In this document: positions 21,990 through 33,050 of the stretch, one piece after another | How positions within the stretch are numbered: position 1 is the first letter of the stretch | Layout: every line of letters begins with the position of its first letter | Position numbers and translations under genes: made by a program | NCBI RefSeq assembly: GCF_018687715.1 | Contig: NC_056757.1 | Coordinates: 5,183,501-5,247,500, forward strand | Length of the DNA: 64,000 nucleotides | Reading direction: 5' to 3' | From: Carya illinoinensis | Lineage: Eukaryota > Streptophyta > Magnoliopsida > Fagales > Juglandaceae | The notes under the pieces: model-generated | Database searches by the model: none | The model's input: the letters and a program-made list of their open reading frames with translations, nothing else | What the model was told of the DNA's origin: nothing

Positions 21990-23119
21990 ATGGGGACTGC
22001 AAGGTTCGATATTGAAAAGTTTGATGGAAATAATGACTTTGGGCTGTGGAGGATCAAGATGAAAACCCTTCTCACTCAACAGGGTCTCCAAGAAGCTCTT
22101 CTTGGAGAAAAGAAAATAGAAACTGTTGAACAGAAGGATAAGAAAGAAATCTTGAGGAAGGCCCACAGTGCACTTATTCTTTCTCTTGGAGACAAAGTTC
22201 TGAGGGAGGTAGCTAACGAAGACACCACTGCTAGAATTTGGTTGAAATTAGAGAGCCTCTACATGACAAAATCTTTGGCCAACCGACTGTACAAGAGAAT
22301 AAAGCTCTACACATTCAAGATGTCCGTAGGTGTATTGATTTCTGATCATCTTGATTCTTTTAATAAAATTATTTTAGATTTGGCTAATATTGATATTAAA
22401 ATTAATGATGAAGATTAAGCAATTTTATTGTTGAGTTTTCTGGATAATACTTATGCTAGTTTGAAAGAGACCATAATGTATGGGAGGGAAACATTAACTT
22501 TAGATGAGGTTCAGACAATATTACACTTCAGAGAATTACAAGCCATGTCTGAAATAAAATCTGAAGCTGGGAAGGGCTTGACTGTGAGGGGGAGAGCTGA
22601 AAAAAGAGGTCAAAAGGAAAAAAATAATAAAAACAATGTAAGGGATAGGTCCAAATCTAAGGGTAAGCAATTAAAATGCTTCCTATGTCACAAAGATGGG
22701 CATTTCAAAAGGGTTTGCATTGATAAGAGATCTAACAAAGGAAATGGGTCTAAGGAGGAGAATGATGCCTCGGTTGTGAGTGATGGGTTTGAAAGTGTCG
22801 AGGTTCTAAATGTGTCCGGTGTTGATTCAGGAAAAGAATGGATCCTTGATTCAGGATATTTTTTTCATATGTGTCCTAATAAAACATGGTTTGAAACCTT
22901 CACTAGTTTAGATGAGGGGTTTGTGATGCTTGGTAATAATAAGTCTTGTAAAATCCAGGGTATAGGGTCGGTGAGACTAAGGCTTCATGATGGTATTGAA
23001 AGACTCTTAACTGAGGTTAGATACATACCTGAATTAAAAAGAAACCTAATCTCACTAGGTGTGTTAGACCTATCTGGGTACACTTTTAGATCTGAATTTG
23101 GATCTTTGAGGGTTACTAA
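21990..23119 (+). pseudogene. Copia gag-protease reading frame, broken
   Basis: Starts with ATG at 21990. A TAA at 22416-22418 interrupts the frame, which continues in the same phase from 22428. The CCHC zinc knuckle (CFLCHKDGHFKRVC) lies near 22677-22718. The protease motif is DSGYFFH near 22846, where the family usually has DSGA, so the active site context is altered. The frame runs into the MITE inserted at 23120. Confidence 0.85.
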
Positions 23120-23724
23120 CAATGTTTTAAAAATCGTTTTGTTCTGGCCGGAATGGCCGGAATTTTTCGTGCCAGAACAGTGACCAGAATGGGATATGTA
23201 TCTATTCCGTTCTGGGTCAAATTCCGGCCATTCCGGTCAAATTCCGGCCGTTCCAGTCAATTCCAGTCGGAATTCTGGTATTCCAGCCGGAATAGTAATT
23301 CCGGTCCGAAATTAAAATTAAAATAACAAAAATAAAAAATAGCTCTTTTGTAAATAAGTTGAAAAATAATAGAGAAAATTGTATTATTAGAATTCAAATA
23401 CCCCTTTCCGTGCACTAGAAGTATTGTTACTTTTAATAATCTGTCTATTCTTTAATTTTTTTCCTTTATTTTTGTGTCTTAACTCAAGTTTGTGATTTTT
23501 TTCAATATATATTCATTTTACAAATCTTTAATTCTTCTATATATATACACATATACATATCACACACTTACATATATATGTATTTATTTTATTAATTGTT
23601 AGTTTATATATACATAGAAATATTTATATATAATATATAATTAATTCCGAAATGTACCGGTACCGAAATATTCCGTTCTAGTGCCTCAACTAGAATGGTC
23701 TCCGGAACGGATTTCAAAACTTTG
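23120..23724 (+). mobile_element. hAT-type MITE nested in the Copia element
   Basis: Element of 605 bp. Left end CAATGTTTTAAAAATCG; the right end read in reverse is CAAAGTTTTGAAATCCG. Both fit the CANNG start of hAT inverted repeats. A perfect 8-bp target duplication GTTACTAA lies at 23112-23119 and 23725-23732. The ends are rich in CCGGAAT-type words around an AT-rich core. A second copy in opposite orientation is at 44107-44654. Open frames crossing its borders are chimeric and are not genes. Confidence 0.9.
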
Positions 23725-24638
23725 GTTACTAAGGGTTCACATATTGTGATAAAAGGAGTCATTAAAAATAGCTTGTATACCCTCATTGGGAAAACTGTTA
23801 TAGGTGAGGTTTCTTCTATCCTAGAGAAGGGTGAGGATCGGGGTAATTCTATGGAACAAAAAGTTAGGTCACGTGAGTCACAAGGAATTGTTAGAACTCC
23901 ATCAACAGGGGTTGTTAGGTGAGAAAAAAACTAAAAAATTTAACTTTTTGTGAGGATTGCATCCTTGAGAAAGCTAAAAGGGTAAGCTTTAAAACAGCCA
24001 ATCACATTATAAAACAAACCCTGGACTATGTGCACTCGGACCTTTGGGGTCCAGCACGGGTCAATTCACATGGAGGGAGAAGTTATTTTCTCTCTATAAT
24101 TGATGACTATTCCAGAAAATTGTGGCTATACATTCTTAAAAATAAGAGTGACACTTTTGAGAAATTCAACGAATGGAAGAAATTGGTAGAAACTCAAGTA
24201 GGAAGAAAGGTTAAGAAGTTAAGAACTGATAATGGGTTTGAATATCTCTCAAGTGAATTTGATCAGTTCTGTAAGAAGGAAGGTATGGCTAGGCATAAAA
24301 TAGTAAGGGAAATCCCTCAACAGAATGGTCTAGCCGAAAGGATGAATAGGACCATATTGGAGAGAATTAGATGCTTACTGTCAAACTCGGGACTCCCTAG
24401 GTCTTTTTGGGCTGAAGCTGCGACAACTGTAGTCCATTTAATTAATAGGAGTCTTTCATCAGCCATAGGGTTTAAGACTCTTCAAGAAATGTGGACTGAA
24501 AAACCTTCTAACTATGACTACTTGAGGGTGTTTGGGTGTGTTGCATATGCTCATACCCGAACTGACAGACTGGAACCAAGAACTATGAAATGTATCTTTG
24601 TAGGGTACCCTAAGGGAGTAAAAGGGTACAAATTATAG
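23725..24638 (+). pseudogene. Copia integrase region, broken
   Basis: After the MITE the polyprotein resumes (GSHIVIKG), then loses frame near 23918 with part of the zinc-binding region missing. The integrase core follows: YVHSDLWGP, IIDDYSRKLW, LRTDNGFEYLS and QQNGLAERMN supply the D, D and E positions. A TAG at 24636-24638 and another three codons later replace residues in the KGYKL region. Confidence 0.85.
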
Positions 24639-24875
24639 ATTGATTAGCCAGGAATACAAAAATGTATCATTAGTAGAGATGTGGTCTTTAATGAACATGA
24701 AATGGCTCGGGTTAAAACTAAAAAACTTGAACCCACTCAAGATACTAACCCGGAGAAGATACATCTTGAGGTGGAGCAACCTGAGAATAATTTGAAGAAA
24801 TTAAAAGGCTAGGATGTTGAGACTCAAACTTCCACTTTAGGTGATGAGGACCAATGTGGAGTTAGTTCATACAAC

Positions 24876-26518
24876 TTGGTCAGGGATAGAAAGAATAGGG
24901 TTATAAAACCTCCCATCAGGTATGGTCAAGCTGAGCTGACTGCTTTTAATTTGACCGTAGCAGATGAAGTTGTAGAAATGGATCCTAGATCCTACAAGGA
25001 AGCCATGGAAAGTATTGAGTCTCATAAATGGGTACAGGCCATGGATGAGGAAATTGATTCTTTGAAAAAGAATCATACTTGGAAAATGGTTGTTAAGCCT
25101 GAAAAGGCTAAGCTGGTAGGGTCTAAATGGATCTACAAAAGGAAAGATGGCGTACTTGGAGTTGAGGGTCCTAGGTATAAGGCTAGGTTGGTAGCAAAGG
25201 GATTCACTCAAAGGGAAGGGATAGATTTTAATGAAATTTTTTCACTTATTGTTAAACATAGTTCAATAAGGTTAATTCTATTCTATACTACTTATGAAGA
25301 TTTACACTTGGAGCAATTAGATGTAAAAACAGCTTTCTTGCACGGTGAACTAGATGAGACTATTTACATGCAACCCCCTGAGGGTTTTGTAAATAATTCC
25401 AACAATGATCATGTATGTTTACTTAAAAAATCATTGTATGGACTTAAACAGTCCCCAAGGCAATGGTACAAAAGATTTAACTCTTATATGTTGGACAATG
25501 GGTTTAAAAGGAGTCATTATGATAGCTGTGTGTATTTTAGGCATTCCGGGAACCACATTATCTATATACTCTTGTATGTAAATGACATGCTTATAGCATG
25601 TAGGGATGCCGATCTAATTGAAGAATTCAAGTGTATATTGAAAACAGAATTTGAGATGAAGGAACTTAGGCCAGCTAAGATGATATTAAGTGTGGAAATA
25701 GTTAGAGATAGGAAAAGAAGACTTCTCTATCTATCTCAGAAAAACTATATCACCAAGATCCTCAACAAGTTTGGTATGTCTAATTTAAAATCTGTTAGCA
25801 CACTAATAGGGCAGCATTCAAAACTGTCCATAAGTCAAGCCCCTAAAACCAAGTAAGACATTAGACTTATGCAAGGTATACCCTATGCAAGCATGGTGGG
25901 AAGCATGATGTATCTATGGTGTGCTCTAGACCTGACTTAACCTGTGCTATTAGCATGGTAAGTAGGTTTATGAGTAACCCTGGGAAGCCACATTGACATG
26001 CTATAAAGTAGGTATTACAGTACTTAATTAGAACACAGTGTCTAAGTTTAAGGTTTGGAGGGGATGTGCAGCAGGGGAGTGAGTTAGAGGGATTTGTGGA
26101 TTCTGACTATGCTGCTAATTTGGATACCAGGAAGTCTTTATCTAGGTATGTATTTACAGCATTTGGAGGGGCTATTAGTTGAAAAGCTAATTTACAATAT
26201 GTAGTTGCTTTATCAACAACTGAAGCTGAATATATTGCTATGATAGAAGCAATAAAAGAGGCTATGTGGTTAAATGGTTTTTCACATGAGTTAGACATAT
26301 TTAAAGGGGTTATCACAGTTCATTGTGATAACTAAAGCACTATACATCTTGCCAAGAATTCAATATACCATGAAAGGTCTAAACATATAGACATTCGACT
26401 TCATTTTGTAAGGGATGTGATAGCATCTGGAGATGTTAAAGTAGAAAAAATTTCAACTGAGGAAAACCCTTCTGAGATGATGACAAAATCTCTACCAGCT
26501 ACCAAATTTAGTGCCTAA
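24876..26518 (+). pseudogene. Copia reverse transcriptase and RNase H region, broken
   Basis: Reverse transcriptase blocks are EAMESIESHKWVQAMDEE, GSKWIYKRK, KARLVAKGFTQREGIDF, LDVKTAFLHGEL and LYGLKQSPRQWYKRF. The catalytic YVDDM box reads YVNDM. A TAA follows at 25854-25856 and the RNase H part (STTEAEYIAMIEAIKEAMW near 26214) is in pieces across frames. Confidence 0.85.
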
Positions 26519-26626
26519 ATTTGATTAATATGTGGAGCTATTAGAGCTCGGATTACTTTGCAGGAACAGTCTAAAGGAAGAAGAAGATCACTTTGCAAGG
26601 ATAAAAGACTTGACAAGGTGGAGATT

Positions 26627-27296
26627 TGTTGAAGAAATGTCAAGCTTTTGGTTCCAACGACTTGCCGTTTGCTCATTTCCTTGTATTTCATTAATGGCAT
26701 TCTTTGTAATATTGGGTAAATGACAATTATGTAATTACTTAGCTTTATATATAAAGGCATGTGAGCCTTACGGGAGAAGCCGAGTCAAAAATTTCTTTTC
26801 TTCTTCTTTGTGAAGCTGCCGTCTGAGAGAAACAGAGAGTGAAACCCTAGTTTTTCATCAAGATCAAATTAACACTTGAGATAAAGATCAAGTGCAAGAA
26901 AGATGTGGTTTCGTTAGAGAATAATACGAGGAAGCCACTTCCTATTTTTATGCGATGAGAAATGATTGTAAATTCTATTATGAAGCATTCTTCAAAAATA
27001 AAGACTCTTAGACTGTTCCTGCCGTGGATGTAGACCATTAGGGTCGAACCACGTAATTTCTTGTGTTGATTTTGTATTTCTTTTATTATTCTTGCATTTA
27101 TTTTTTATCTTACATGAATATATATTGTGATTTCAGATTTCTAATTTGTTTAAAATAGAAAACTAAATTGATCAAGTTCATCATTTAATTTTCTTAGAAT
27201 TTTGGTTGTCTTTTATTCAAATTAATTGCATATTACAATCAGTTACATTAATTTGATTATTTAAATATTTGTTATGAGAGGGCTAAAAATATAACA
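26627..27296 (+). repeat. 3' LTR of the Copia element
   Basis: Begins TGTTGAAGAAATGTCAAGC and ends GGCTAAAAATATAACA. It is preceded by the purine-rich ACAAGGTGGAGAT, a likely polypurine tract. Confidence 0.9.
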
Positions 27297-27855
27297 TTAT
27301 GCGATTAAATGGGAGATCAATATTTGGGTAATCGTTTCATTATTCATATTAAGAATGAAACTCTAGATTAATAAAATTGAACAATCATATATAGCATGAT
27401 TTTAAAGAGTAATATTACATATAGATTTAGGGTGTACAAATTTTATGTAGATCCTTTGAAACAAAGTGAAACCTATTATGAAACAATGAAATTCTATATG
27501 AAGTTTCTGCTTTTTTTTTTCCAAGGACACGCGCACCCTAAATTTTATAAATCTTTTTACAATTTCATTACAAAAACTTGTCCGCAATTGAATAAACCAA
27601 TATTTAAGTGTGAAAAAAAATTACAAAGCTCATTGGCGGTTGGGATATTCATCAAGATTCACAAAATGTTATGGCATTTTTACATTTTTATACACATTTA
27701 CATAGATGTATATATATAGAAGTGATATAGTTTCACGTGATACGTTAAATTTACTTTATGATAAAAATAATTTTATAATATGATATATCATTTCAAATTA
27801 TATCAATTTGTAAATTTACTTTTATAAAATTTCTTTATTCCCCAAGCATTCCTAG

Positions 27856-27863
27856 TATATAAT
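27856..27863 (+). promoter_or_regulatory. TATA-like box of RING gene A
   Basis: TATATAAT about 380 bp upstream of the start codon. The leader sequence that follows (from about 27873) is conserved in copy B. A donor-like AAG|GTACGC near 27897 and an acceptor TTCTTTTCAG ending at 28169 suggest a leader intron. Both sites have counterparts in copy B. Confidence 0.4.
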
Positions 27864-28243
27864 ATAAGTATTATGCAATCTCTTGCTTCCTTAGAAGGTA
27901 CGCCAGCCGTTACCTTTCCCTCTCAATTCGAATTTTCCCAAACCACTCGACAGCAAACCACTTTAATTTGTATCAAATCTCACTCATCCTTTCCTTCTGT
28001 AGAACGAAACAGTACGCAACTGCAAATACTCCAAATCCTTACACAGAAAGAATTGCTTTCTCCAACCCAACAAAGCCATTCTTTGCTCCTTTCTCATGTC
28101 CGTCTTCCTTATTGCATGCCTTCACCGACTTGATTAATTTGTTGATATAAATCCAATTATTCTTTTCAGAATCAAACGCTCACCCAGAAAGCAAAAACCC
28201 AAACCCAATCGAACATTCAAGTTCACGACGTCTGATCGTAATC

Positions 28244-29260
28244 ATGTCGTTGAGCCCTCCTCGTTTGCGAAACAGGAATGGCACCCGGAGGACCTTCCAG
28301 CTTTACTGGTGCTACCAGTGCCATCGGGCGGTCAGTATTTTGAGCAGGAACCCGTCGGAGATCATTTGCCCACGTTGTTCCGGGCAGTTCGTCTGTGAGT
28401 TCGACGCAGCCGGGCCAGGCCACGTCTTAGATTTCAGAGGAGGTTACAATCCCTCCCCCGAAAACCGTCTTCTGGAGGCTCTTGCTGTCCTGCTTTACCC
28501 GCCCATCAGGTTCTTCAGTGATGTCTTGCTGTATAACCAAGAAACTGAATTTCGAGGCCGTCCCTCGTTTCCGCAGAGTTTCGAGATGGGAGATCACCGG
28601 GACCGAGGAGCTGAAACTAGAGCCAGGCCACATATTAGGCTGCGGCATCGAAGTCTTGACGGACGAGAGAACCCGCGGGAACCTGGTATTCAAGAATTGC
28701 CTCGTACACGGTTTGGTCGTAGACCGTCGGATCCTTCCGACCGTTTCGCACACATTCTGCAGCCGGAAACTCCAATTCCAATTACTTCCGGAATTGAGCC
28801 TAGAAATTTCTTTCTCGGGCCAGGGCTAAACGATTTGATCGAGCAAATAACTCAAAATGATCGGCCGGGGCCCCCTCCGGCACTTGATTCTACAATTAAC
28901 GCAATACCAACCGTAAAAATTATGGCGAAACACTTGGCCAATGAGTACTCGCATTGCCCTGTGTGCATGGAGGAGTTTGAGGTTGGTGGGGAAGCAAGAG
29001 AACTGCCCTGCAAACATATTTACCACTCAGATTGTATTGTTCCTTGGCTGCGGCTTCACAATTCTTGCCCCGTTTGCCGGCACGAGGTGCAGACGCCGCC
29101 ATGTATAGAAAATATTGAACGAGACATCACATTCACCGAATCTGAGGATTCTCATCGGGGAGGAGGGGGCAGGAGACACCGGAGCTCGAGGCGTAATCAA
29201 GATGTCCCTAATTTCTTTCCCTTTCGTTTTAGATTCGGACGAGATGATCACTCTACATAG
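28244..29260 (+). CDS. RING-H2 E3 ubiquitin ligase with N-terminal zinc ribbon, copy A
   Basis: Intronless frame of 338 residues. A zinc ribbon of the kind found in this plant ligase family lies at about residues 21-52 (C23, C26, C42, C45). The middle is Arg/Pro-rich and probably disordered. The RING-H2 finger has C238, C241, C256, H258, H261, C264, C275 and C278, with W268 in the usual E2-contact position. The tail is Gly/Arg-rich and ends in DDHST. The family is known to ubiquitinate proteins, and several members act in stress responses; the substrate here cannot be read from sequence. All metal ligands are present and the leader is conserved with its paralogue at 47234, so it is probably functional. 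Confidence 0.9.
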   Translation: MSLSPPRLRNRNGTRRTFQLYWCYQCHRAVSILSRNPSEIICPRCSGQFVCEFDAAGPGHVLDFRGGYNPSPENRLLEALAVLLYPPIRFFSDVLLYNQETEFRGRPSFPQSFEMGDHRDRGAETRARPHIRLRHRSLDGRENPREPGIQELPRTRFGRRPSDPSDRFAHILQPETPIPITSGIEPRNFFLGPGLNDLIEQITQNDRPGPPPALDSTINAIPTVKIMAKHLANEYSHCPVCMEEFEVGGEARELPCKHIYHSDCIVPWLRLHNSCPVCRHEVQTPPCIENIERDITFTESEDSHRGGGGRRHRSSRRNQDVPNFFPFRFRFGRDDHST

Positions 29261-30690
29261 AGATGAAACTGTTACTACTTCTCGCAAAGGTGATCATTAA
29301 CTTCGTGTTCCTTTATTCAGTATGCAGACATTAACATGCTTTGAGACCAAAGAACTAGATTAACGCCTTATCTATGAAAACAGAAAAATATTCAAGCTTC
29401 TTTTCTTACTGTTTGGTTTCTGAACTCTCTGTATTATTACAATTTGATAGCTTATCTTGTGGGCGCTGCATGTCTTCTCCATGAACGCAGCAAATTAGAG
29501 CTTTAATTTTAAAATAACTTCTTCTTCCTTTTTTCTTTTTTTTCTTTTTTTTTTTTTTTTCTGAGCAATTAGAAAATGAAGAAATAAATAGATCGATGCA
29601 CAGCAGGATTTAAAACATAAACTCAAATCCCAAAGAGCCAGTCGGATATTAACAAGTACTTGAAGACCAGTAGTACTCCATTGAATCTGGAACAAGCTAG
29701 ATTAGTACTTGATATAAACTGCATGCACCAGGGATAGTAAATCGTACTGTCCAACAATATCTTTTCATCCTTTTGCATTGGATTCATCTTTCTGCCTTTC
29801 TTTCTTTTTTCCCCAGCAGTTAATTCATGATACTGGAGTTCTATATATTCTTTAGCAGTACTTGATTGTTGCTGCATGCTTATGCGTGCGGAAACAACTC
29901 GTATGATCCACTTTATTGTTCAACTGTTTTCTCTAGGAATGTACGTACGTTTCTAAGCTGGAATAATGAAGGGGGGCGCATCTGGGACCGGAGTACAATA
30001 TATATATATATAGCTAGTGAATCGGTGATGTATCATCCGGTTAGTGAATAATTAGCCCTTAATCTCATTTTAGAGAATATAAATCATATCAACTCATCTC
30101 ATCTCATCTCATCTCAACTCACTGTCCAAATATGGGATAATTAAGTATGACTTCTCTGTTATGCAGGTACCGTAAGCTGGTTTCTGTCGATCATAGTGGA
30201 TGCTGCATCTGCATGCTTTCCAATATTTAGAAAACCTCGTACCTATGCGATTAAATAAATTAAGCTTGTTCATTGGCACTTGGCTTGTCAATTTCATTGA
30301 AATGGCTATACCGGTAAATCAAATACCGTTAATTCTCCGGAATATTAGCAGTTTCTAGTGCTGTACGTAGTACATATATATACGTACATTGTCTGTATAT
30401 ATACGACTAATCTACGTTCTGTGAACATGATGGGGCTGTGTTGTAAAACTTATGTCTTTACCATACCTACTGCATGCATATAAATAAGAGTGGGATGTAC
30501 TAAACAATTATTATTCACATCATGTGTTTAATGCTATTTAAACTGTAATATATTAATGTCCCATTATTGTGTTTCTGAAAAGAAAAATCTTGGTGTTAAC
30601 GTCGTGTTTTGTACGTTTTTAGACTGGGCCATTAGTAGTTCTAGTCTTCAGTCTTGGGCCAGCGAACATGTACAAAGAAAATACGGTGGT
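29261..30690. other. 3' flank of RING gene A and intergenic DNA
   Basis: The part up to 30003 still belongs to the duplicated segment. A T-rich stretch at about 29495-29700 is not matched in copy B. A short MITE-like stretch at 30060-30127 contains CATCTCATCTCATCTCAACT. No gene was seen. Confidence 0.45.
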
Positions 30691-30699
30691 CGTGGTGGT

Positions 30700-33050
30700 T
30701 GTTGAGAAATTTCCGATGCCTAAGTCAGTATCTTCATTAGAGAAGCGTATAGGATAGTAGTGAGAGTAGAGAGAGGTCAGAGAGTCAAACCCTTATCCCG
30801 ATACATGGGAGTCGTTTTTATACTTGATTCTCGAGGTTAGATGCCCATGCTATGCAGTAGGGGGAGGACACAAAACTTCTTGTAACCCCCTCGGTCATGC
30901 TTATTTAATGCGGCGTGACTCTCTAGAGGGAGTGCATTTAATGTAGCATGGTCTTCTGGAAAGGGACGCATTTAATGCAGCGTGACCCCCTACTTTGTTC
31001 TGCCCATGGTTGCATGTTGTTTGGTTCTTCCCTTTTCTCCTACCACAAGATCAAAGGCTTCCTATGATTTGTGTTCCCCTGTCCACTTGACGTTACTTGA
31101 GATTTAGTTCCGTTTATGTGGTGTGTTTTACCATCCTTTGCATTAGGGTGATCTTCTCGTGCTTCTTAGGTAGTACTGCCTTTGTTCGGGGTCAGGGACC
31201 CTTTAATTGGGCCGATAGATCACTCAGTTGGCCTAGGCCTCTAGTGATATTACACTCAGGCTCTGGGCTCTGGGTCCAAGGGAAAAACTCCATAACAGTT
31301 ATCCCACCAATTCTCATCGGGCCAACCCGATGGGAATTTCTTCTTCCCCTTTCTTCCATGGTTGTCGTCACTTGGTATCCTTTATAACGATTTTGCCTCT
31401 CGGTCCCTCTACTTGTTGGGCCTTAGGTCCCCTTCTGCGTTAATAACTATCGTCAAGTGGTGCCTCAAGCTTCGTGTTGAGTGTTTGTGGGATTTGAACC
31501 ACTTCGCTTCCCACATTCAGCTCGTGGGAGTTGGAAGGTCAACCGCCGCTTCTCCATATAAGCTCTGCCAGGCCTTTGTCGCTCTCTTCTAATTTCATTT
31601 GCCCTCTCCTTGCATCCCTGTTCTCCCATTCTTTGCCATTACTCCAAATGGCTGCTAAAAGGTCCATTGAGCCCACGGTTTCCGATGAGCAAGATCTACT
31701 CGAGACCCATGCTCCAGAACCAGGCTACACTAGTCGTCATTGGTGCTCAATGGCTTCCCGAGAATTTTTGCTGTTGTTAATTACCACGTACCGCATTCCC
31801 TACATAGTGTCCTTCGAGATTTCTAAGCCACAGGAGGGGACCGTTGATGTTGGTAGTTCCGCATCACATGTCGCCCTCTTCCCTAGTGTCTTCTCGTACG
31901 TACTGAGCCTACCCTTCCCTCGTCTTGTCCACAAAGTCCTGCATCATCTTGGGTTGGCTCCCACCCAACTTCATCTGAGCGCTTGGCGGATTTTGATATG
32001 TTGCTGTGTTCTGTGGTAGCGTGCACTATTGAAGTCTAACCTGAAGCATGTCGATTTGATCTACTGTGAGTTTCTTCTAACCTAGAATGTAAAAAAGGGG
32101 GCTGGAGATATTTGCAACTTCAGGGTAACAAATGCCCTTGTTGTACTAGAGCCGCAATATGGCAAAATCGCGGATTGGACTAGCAAGTTCTTCTTCATGT
32201 CTTACCGAGGGTGGGAGTTACCTATTAGGTAGATTGGTTGTGCCGAGTTTCCGATCAGGGCCCAGTGGGCTGTCGTCCCTAACGACAAGGTTGTGCGACT
32301 TACAGGCACACCTGAGGAGTTGCATTGTTTTTCCATCGTCGAAAGAGTGGGCGAAAGAGTGCCCCTCTCTAGATGGACTTTGTGGTCCGCGGCATGAGAT
32401 TAATGCAACGCCAGCTGCGAGATATGCGCAGTGCGTGCTATGGGATTCAGGTGGAATATACCGCGAGATTTGTGTTGAATTTGATGGGGCTACGAGATAT
32501 GGACGTTTCCAAGATTTTGGGAATCGAACCATCATTGACGCCTGTATATGTCCTTCTCAGTTGATAGTCATCATATCTTCCTTCCTATCCTTCAAGCAAC
32601 TAGTGCCTTTCTGTCTATCATACATGTTCTTTTCTAGAGAACTATGGGTCTAATGAGCCTTCTGGTTCTATACGGGGCCCTTTGAAGGAGGGCTCGCTAT
32701 AGGCCTGCACTGAAACCAAAGCTCGACAGCTCCCCACGGCATGCACCGGTGGCTCTAGACAGGTTGGGAGTGCCAAGGACCGAGCACAAGTTGTTGGGCA
32801 TTGTCAATTTAGGAGTACTTCCTCAGGGGAAGGGCACCATGGGCCTTAAGGAGATCGTGCCAAAGGTTGTGTTGTACTTTGTTACTTAAAGATGTGTTCC
32901 AGAAATGGTGGGGCCTGGTCTTCGCAGTCGTACCACTCGCCGATTTTTCTTTTCACGGGACTTGCTATGCAGTCCATGTTCTATTACAACATTGCGACTT
33001 GTTTGACTAAGTGGGTTGGGCTGACACTTCCCTCTAAAGCTTGACTGGTG
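30700..33050 (+). mobile_element. Decayed LTR-type element between the two duplication copies
   Basis: Begins with an LTR-like start (TGTTGAGAAATTTCCGATGC near 30702). It is less AT-rich than its surroundings and holds a broken frame of the putative gypsy-type (Transposase_28) protein class at 31648-32221. No matching 3' LTR was found, so the right boundary is approximate. Confidence 0.5.
31648..32221 (+). pseudogene. Transposase_28-like (putative gypsy-type) reading frame, broken
   Basis: Opens with ATG at 31648 (MAAKRSIEPTV). The stretch FPRLVHKVLHHLGLAPTQLH followed by AWRI fits the conserved core of this plant transposon protein class, as does DWTSKFFFMSYRGWELP further on. In-frame stops occur at 32017-32019, near 32084 and at the end. 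Assignment is from recalled family patterns. Confidence 0.5.

Larger units (their letters stand above)
21287..27296 (+). mobile_element. Ty1/Copia LTR retrotransposon, degraded
   Basis: LTRs at 21287-21966 and 26627-27296 are flanked by the 5-bp duplication TTATG (21282-21286, 27297-27301). Copy B keeps the empty site, TTCTTATGCAATC near 45333-45345. The order gag, protease, integrase, reverse transcriptase, RNase H is that of Copia elements. The gag N-terminus (FDGNNDFGLWRIKM) resembles the TNT1/Tork group. Frames are broken by several stops, frameshifts and a nested MITE at 23120-23724, so the element cannot be autonomous. Confidence 0.92.
15180..30003 (+). repeat. Segmental duplication, copy A
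   Basis: Collinear with 33153-48675. Shared landmarks in order: CTTGCTCAAGAATACTTC (15189 / 33161), CATTCGGCCCCATGAATGTC (16222 / 34125), TTGATTGCTTAGAGGGACCC (18183 / 34487), GGGCTAGAAGTCC (18737 / 35919), CTATCTGAGAGCTCACTTC (20718 / 44811), ATGGGAGATCAAT (27310 / 45350), the RING-H2 gene, and GCGCATCTGGGACCGGAGT (29977 / 48647). Similarity is high in these anchors and is interrupted by transposons private to each copy. Confidence 0.85.

Noticed and set aside
23000..23922. Open frames crossing the MITE borders inside the Copia element
   Set aside because: They fuse Copia sequence with MITE sequence. The exact 8-bp duplication shows that they are insertion artefacts.
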